Shown here: in pieces, positions 60,507-64,000 of the stretch
How the letters are laid out: each line of letters opens with the position of its first letter
How positions within the stretch are numbered: position 1 is the stretch's first letter
Source of the DNA: WTFY01 sp964614915
GTDB taxonomy: Bacteria > Pseudomonadota > Gammaproteobacteria > UBA4575
Length of the DNA: 64,000 nt
Direction: 5' to 3'
Assembly (NCBI GenBank): GCA_964614915.1
Contig: CAZTNC010000008.1
Coordinates: 93,728 to 157,727 of the forward strand
The notes under the pieces: generated by a model
What the model was told of the DNA's origin: nothing
The model's database searches: none
The model's input: the letters and a program-made list of their open reading frames with translations, nothing else
Made by a program: the position numbers and the translations under genes

Positions 60507-61558
60507 GGGTCCGCCAGTAGCGGTCGCACCTTGACTACCATCCCGGGCTGGAGGTTCTCGCCGCCGCGTGTGATGACCCGGTCACTTTCCCGGATTCCAC
60601 CAATCACTTCAATGCTGTCCGACTCGGCGATCCCGGTTTGCACGGCAACTCTCTCTGCCACCGATTGATCATTCACGCGAAACACATACACCCCCTCCCT
60701 GCGCAGCACCAGTGCATCGCGCGGCACCAGCACCACTTCCCTGGGGTGTGCCGTTGGGATTGCAACGCGCAGCAGGGTACCCGCACTCAGGGACGCATCC
60801 GAGATGGAAATACGCAATTCATACAGCCGGGACAAGTCTCCACCGATCGGCACCAGGGTGCGCACCCGACCCGTACCATTGAATTTTCCGTGGCTGTAGG
60901 TCAAAGGCATGCCGACCGTCACAAAGGGCAGTGCGCTGGATGGGATGTGCGTTTGAATCTCAAGGTTCTCGCTGCTGACCAGCCGTACGATGGCCTCCCC
61001 CTTGTCGGCCCATTCACCGGCCTGCAGGCGACGTTCTGATACGATGCCATCAAACGGAGCGATGATTTGCGTGCGTCGCAAATGCTCTTCAGCCTGCGCC
61101 AGGCGGGCTTCGGCAGAGAGGATATTGCTGCGCGCGACGGACTGGTCCCTACGGGCCGCATCCACCTGGCTCATTGCAATGTTGTTGTCTGTCAGGAGTT
61201 TGCTGAACCGCTCCACCTGGCGAGTGTGGTACTCGTACCTGGCTTTTTCGCTCTGGATGATGGATTGCTCTTCGATCAGTTGCTGGCGGATGAAGACGTC
61301 ATCCAGTTTCGCTACCGTTTCACCTTTTTGAAAACGGCTGCCGACATCGGCAACCCAGGTCAGGTGCCCGGGATCCTCGCCCGCCAGATAGGCATCGTCC
61401 CGACTGATGAGTGTGCCGCTGTACAGGACCGTGGGCGAGACACTTTTTTTCACTGCCGGCTCAGTGACCACGAACACAGGAGGCCGTTCCATCATCTCCT
61501 GTGCATGACCTGTCACCGCATAGAGGGCCAAGGCAATGTGTACAAGCAATATTCTCAT
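60503..61558 (-). CDS. RND efflux periplasmic adaptor (membrane fusion protein)
   Basis: The 351-residue protein has a signal peptide (cut near GHAQE) and the adaptor layout. A barrel-sandwich half, GTLISRDDAYLAGE, is followed by an alpha-helical hairpin (about 90-160, rich in Gln, Arg and Glu), the second lipoyl half IIAPFDGIVSERRLQAGEWADKG, and beta-barrel and membrane-proximal domains. It has no lipobox, so it is probably held by its signal region or by contact. It joins the pump to an outer membrane channel. It precedes the pump gene with a four-base overlap. Confidence 0.92.
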   Translation of the reverse strand: MRILLVHIALALYAVTGHAQEMMERPPVFVVTEPAVKKSVSPTVLYSGTLISRDDAYLAGEDPGHLTWVADVGSRFQKGETVAKLDDVFIRQQLIEEQSIIQSEKARYEYHTRQVERFSKLLTDNNIAMSQVDAARRDQSVARSNILSAEARLAQAEEHLRRTQIIAPFDGIVSERRLQAGEWADKGEAIVRLVSSENLEIQTHIPSSALPFVTVGMPLTYSHGKFNGTGRVRTLVPIGGDLSRLYELRISISDASLSAGTLLRVAIPTAHPREVVLVPRDALVLRREGVYVFRVNDQSVAERVAVQTGIAESDSIEVIGGIRESDRVITRGGENLQPGMVVKVRPLLADP

Positions 61559-61599
61559 ATCCGTGTGTGAGGCAGGTTACAGCAGGTACATTACGGTCG

Positions 61600-62559
61600 C
61601 TAGCTCAGCGAACCGCCACAACTGCTCCCCTGCCCAGCAGTACAGCCATAGCAGTGATCCGCCACGGCAATTTTGCTGCCCTCCAGATCGACACTCATCA
61701 GTTCGGACAAATGCGTGCGTACCTGGTTGTGGTACGGCAGCGGCAAGCCGAGCATCTGGTTGAAGTCACAGTCATACACGTAGCCGCGCCAGTCCACGCT
61801 GATCAAGGAACGGCACATCACCGCCTGCAGGTTTTTTTCACAATAGGAATCCCTCAGCAACTGCATGTACTCGTCAAATTTTCCCTGGCTCACCAGCGTG
61901 CTGCCAAACCGCTTGATCGGCATGTTGGTAATGGTGAACAGATGATCGAACCGGACACCGTGCTTGAGCAGGAATTCATGATAGTCTCTTTCTAGACCTT
62001 CCTGCGAGGGTGGCAAATCCGGGCCCTGCGGATTGTAGACCAGCGTGAGACTCAGGTGGGCATCGTCGGTTCCGTAGCCGAGCGCATTCAGCCGTTGCAA
62101 TGCCCGTATGCTCTTCTGGAACACTCCCTTGCCGCGCTGGCGATCGACATTTTCCTCAAGATAGCATGGCAGGGATGCCACGATCTCGACACGGTGCTCT
62201 GCCAAAAATTCTGCAAGTGATTCCTGCCCGGGTTCCTCAAGTATCGTCAGGTTGCAGCGATCGATAACACGCTCGACCTGACCGTGGGCCTGTTCGACCA
62301 GACTTCTGAATTGCGGGTGCAGTTCCGGGGCTCCGCCGGTGATATCCAGCACCTGGACGCCACGCGCCTGCAGATAGTCCAGTACGGTGTCGATCGTATC
62401 CGAAGACATCATCTCCGTGCGGTTCGGGCCGGCATTGACATGGCAATGCACACAGCTCTGGTTACAGCGGTAGCCCAGGTTGATCTGCAGGGTCTCAAGC
62501 CGGGCCCGATGGATTTCGGGGAAGTCGGACTGTTTCAGCAGGTGCAGGGTTTCATGCAT
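61600..62559 (-). CDS. arsS: Arsenosugar-type radical SAM protein ArsS
   Basis: The 319-residue protein has the radical SAM cluster motif CNQSCVHC (Cys32, 36, 39) near the N-terminus and ITGGAPELHP, the SAM-binding GGE-like segment. A C-terminal Cys-rich domain (DUF3641) has VMCRSLISVDWRGYVYDCDFNQ and ends CYGCTAGQGSSCGG (303-316). ArsS transfers a deoxyadenosyl group in arsenosugar synthesis. Some members carry selenocysteine in the tail; here that spot is a normal Gln (CAG). No arsM is in the window. It follows the reductase gene by 29 bases on the minus strand. Confidence 0.85.
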   Translation of the reverse strand: MHETLHLLKQSDFPEIHRARLETLQINLGYRCNQSCVHCHVNAGPNRTEMMSSDTIDTVLDYLQARGVQVLDITGGAPELHPQFRSLVEQAHGQVERVIDRCNLTILEEPGQESLAEFLAEHRVEIVASLPCYLEENVDRQRGKGVFQKSIRALQRLNALGYGTDDAHLSLTLVYNPQGPDLPPSQEGLERDYHEFLLKHGVRFDHLFTITNMPIKRFGSTLVSQGKFDEYMQLLRDSYCEKNLQAVMCRSLISVDWRGYVYDCDFNQMLGLPLPYHNQVRTHLSELMSVDLEGSKIAVADHCYGCTAGQGSSCGGSLS

Positions 62560-62588
62560 ATCCAGGGTGCTCCCAAATCAGAGTAGCA

Positions 62589-64000
62589 TCAGCCGCGTTC
62601 AAAGGCATGATACCTCTTTACCCAGCTCAGCACTTTCTCGGGGGCATGAGCCTTCTTCCAGGCACCGGCAGCATACTTGTTTGCCTCGGCCAGGGTCGGG
62701 TAGATATGGATCGTGCCGAGAATCTTGTTCAGGCCCAGCTTGTGCTTCATGGCCGAGACATACTCAGCGATCAGGTCGCCGGCATGCTCGCCGACGATGG
62801 TAACGCCCAGTATCCGGTCCTTGCCCGGAACCGTCAGCACCTTGACCACCCCATGCGCCTCTTCATCGGCAATGGCACGATCCAGATCAGAGATATCGTA
62901 GCATGCCACCTCGTGTTCGATCCCCTGACGACGTGCCTCCTGTTCATTCAGACCGACTCGTGCCACTTCGGGTTCAGTGAACGTGCACCAGGGGATGACC
63001 GAGTAGTCCACACGGAATTTCCTGAAGCGTCCAAACAGCGCATTGACACTGGCATACCAGGCCTGGTGGGAAGCCGTGTGCGTGAATTGGTAAGGGCCCG
63101 CTAGATCTCCACAGGCATAGATGTTCGGGTAACTGGTTTGCAGAAATTCATTCAGTTCAGGCTGCCCGTTCTTCTGCACCTCGATCTGCAGGTGCTTGTC
63201 CCAGGTATGGTGGGAGGTCACCTTGCGCCCTACGGCAACCAGAATGGTATCGAACGGAATACGGACCTCCTCGCCCTTGTGGCTGCAAATCAGCACCCTG
63301 GTATCCGGTTCCTGCACAACCTCCTGTGCGGCGTGTTCGGTCAGTATCTGCACACCGTCGCGCTGGAAACTTTCCGTGACCATGGCCGCAATTTCCGGAT
63401 CTTCACGCGGCAGGATCCTGGACCTGCGCTGTACCTGGGTCACTTTGGAGCCCAGCCGCGCAAAGCACTGCGCCAGCTCACACCCGATCGGACCCCCTCC
63501 CAGGATGACCATGCGCTCTGGAAGGACATCGATGTCCCAGATGGTGTCCGAGGTATGGTAGCCCGCCTCCGCCAAGCCCGGCAGGTCCGGAACCAGGGGA
63601 CTGGCGCCGGTCGCCAGCACGATACTCTTGCTCGTCAGCGTCGTTCCGTTCACGGTAACCGTCCACGGGTCCTTCAGTTCCGCCTCGCCCTGTATGCACT
63701 CGACTCCCAGTTTCGTATAGCGCTCCACGGAATCATGAGGCTCCACCGTCTGGATGACGCGCCGTACCCGCTGCATGATCTTCTTGAAGTCAAATTCCAC
63801 CTGTACCGGCTCACAGCCGTACTGCTGTGCCCGTTTCGCCTGGGCGATGAACTTTGCCGAACGTATGAGCGCCTTGGAAGGTACACAGCCGGTGTTCAGG
63901 CAGTCTCCCCCCATTTTGTTTTTCTCGACCAGCGTGACCCTGGCCTTGACGGTCGCGGCAATGAGCGCTGCGACCAGCCCTCCCGAGCCCGCCCCGATGA
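62589..64000 (-). CDS. Mercuric-reductase-like pyridine nucleotide-disulfide oxidoreductase, 5' end cut by the window
   Basis: The gene runs off the right edge; about 470 codons are inside. The first visible part reads IGAGSGGLVAALIA (FAD-binding loop), then the redox-active pair GGDCLNTGCVPSKA, a second nucleotide loop GGGPIGCELAQCFARLG, the ACGDLAG segment, and the C-terminal HIYPTLAEANKYAAG, with the His-x5-Glu-like relay of this class. This is the MerA/lipoamide dehydrogenase-like group. The N-terminal metal-binding domain of true MerA, or a fused membrane part, would lie beyond the edge. Substrate cannot be stated. It probably shares an operon with arsS. Confidence 0.9.
   Translation of the reverse strand, partial: IGAGSGGLVAALIAATVKARVTLVEKNKMGGDCLNTGCVPSKALIRSAKFIAQAKRAQQYGCEPVQVEFDFKKIMQRVRRVIQTVEPHDSVERYTKLGVECIQGEAELKDPWTVTVNGTTLTSKSIVLATGASPLVPDLPGLAEAGYHTSDTIWDIDVLPERMVILGGGPIGCELAQCFARLGSKVTQVQRRSRILPREDPEIAAMVTESFQRDGVQILTEHAAQEVVQEPDTRVLICSHKGEEVRIPFDTILVAVGRKVTSHHTWDKHLQIEVQKNGQPELNEFLQTSYPNIYACGDLAGPYQFTHTASHQAWYASVNALFGRFRKFRVDYSVIPWCTFTEPEVARVGLNEQEARRQGIEHEVACYDISDLDRAIADEEAHGVVKVLTVPGKDRILGVTIVGEHAGDLIAEYVSAMKHKLGLNKILGTIHIYPTLAEANKYAAGAWKKAHAPEKVLSWVKRYHAFERG

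Noticed and set aside
61620..61660. Possible selenocysteine in the ArsS C-terminal tail
   Set aside because: The position reads CAG (Gln) in frame, and no stop-codon readthrough is needed.

Overview
This 64 kb window looks like chromosomal DNA of a sulfur-oxidising, probably chemolithotrophic gammaproteobacterium. The reasons are a complete soxXYZAKB thiosulfate-oxidation cluster without soxCD, an aprM-aprB-aprA set for reverse-direction APS reductase, a pyrophosphate-type phosphofructokinase, and a typical gammaproteobacterial housekeeping set (fis-purH-purD, fxsA-groES-groEL, fabA, E. coli-type gshA, bolA, djlA, ampD, dsbD-cutA). No species can be named from the sequence. I see no rRNA, tRNA, insertion sequence, prophage or CRISPR array. 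Gene density is high, and ATGA or TGATG overlaps between neighbours are frequent.

Layout. 0.4-8.8 kb: fabA, a TonB-dependent receptor, pepN with a double-CDGSH Fe-S protein, trhO, tatD, bolA. 8.8-12.2 kb (minus strand): a Nudix hydrolase with a coupled unknown protein, a 3-mercaptopyruvate-type sulfurtransferase, and a ferredoxin-reductase-like protein coupled to a Cys-containing unknown. 12.3-17.8 kb: phosphodiesterase, adk, PPi-dependent phosphofructokinase, a putative lipoprotein, and a lone acetolactate synthase large subunit. 18.2-22.3 kb: aprMBA and a MoxR/CbbQ-type ATPase. 22.4-31.0 kb: UDG-like protein, small unknowns, Rieske protein plus ferredoxin reductase, pteridine reductase, MidA-type methyltransferase, uppP, cca, a lipoprotein peptidase and an NDUFA9-like protein. 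31.1-37.2 kb: purD, purH, fis, accC, accB, aroQ. 37.4-41.5 kb: an ABC-2 exporter, dsbD, cutA. 41.6-45.9 kb: the sox operon. 46.2-49.4 kb: fxsA, CIRCE-controlled groESL, ampD. 49.7-56.4 kb: gshA, an oxidoreductase-SelD fusion, senB and senA. 56.4-64.0 kb: djlA, an RND efflux pair, an ArsS-type radical SAM protein and a mercuric-reductase-like flavoprotein cut by the window end.

How the genes work together. Periplasmic Sox proteins would oxidise thiosulfate. Without SoxCD the sulfane sulfur is normally passed on to a cytoplasmic route ending in AprMBA, which oxidises sulfite to APS and feeds electrons to the membrane. The sulfurtransferases (SseA, TrhO), DsbD and several Fe-S/flavin redox proteins fit a sulfur- and redox-centred physiology.

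The most interesting locus is 51.3-56.4 kb. Selenophosphate synthetase, fused to a pyridine-nucleotide oxidoreductase, lies beside a SenB-like selenosugar synthase and a SenA-like (EgtB-family) non-heme iron enzyme. This is the gene set known to make selenoneine, so the organism probably makes this selenium-containing antioxidant. It would need hercynine, whose synthase EgtD is not in this window. An ArsS-like arsenosugar enzyme about 5 kb away adds a second metalloid theme.
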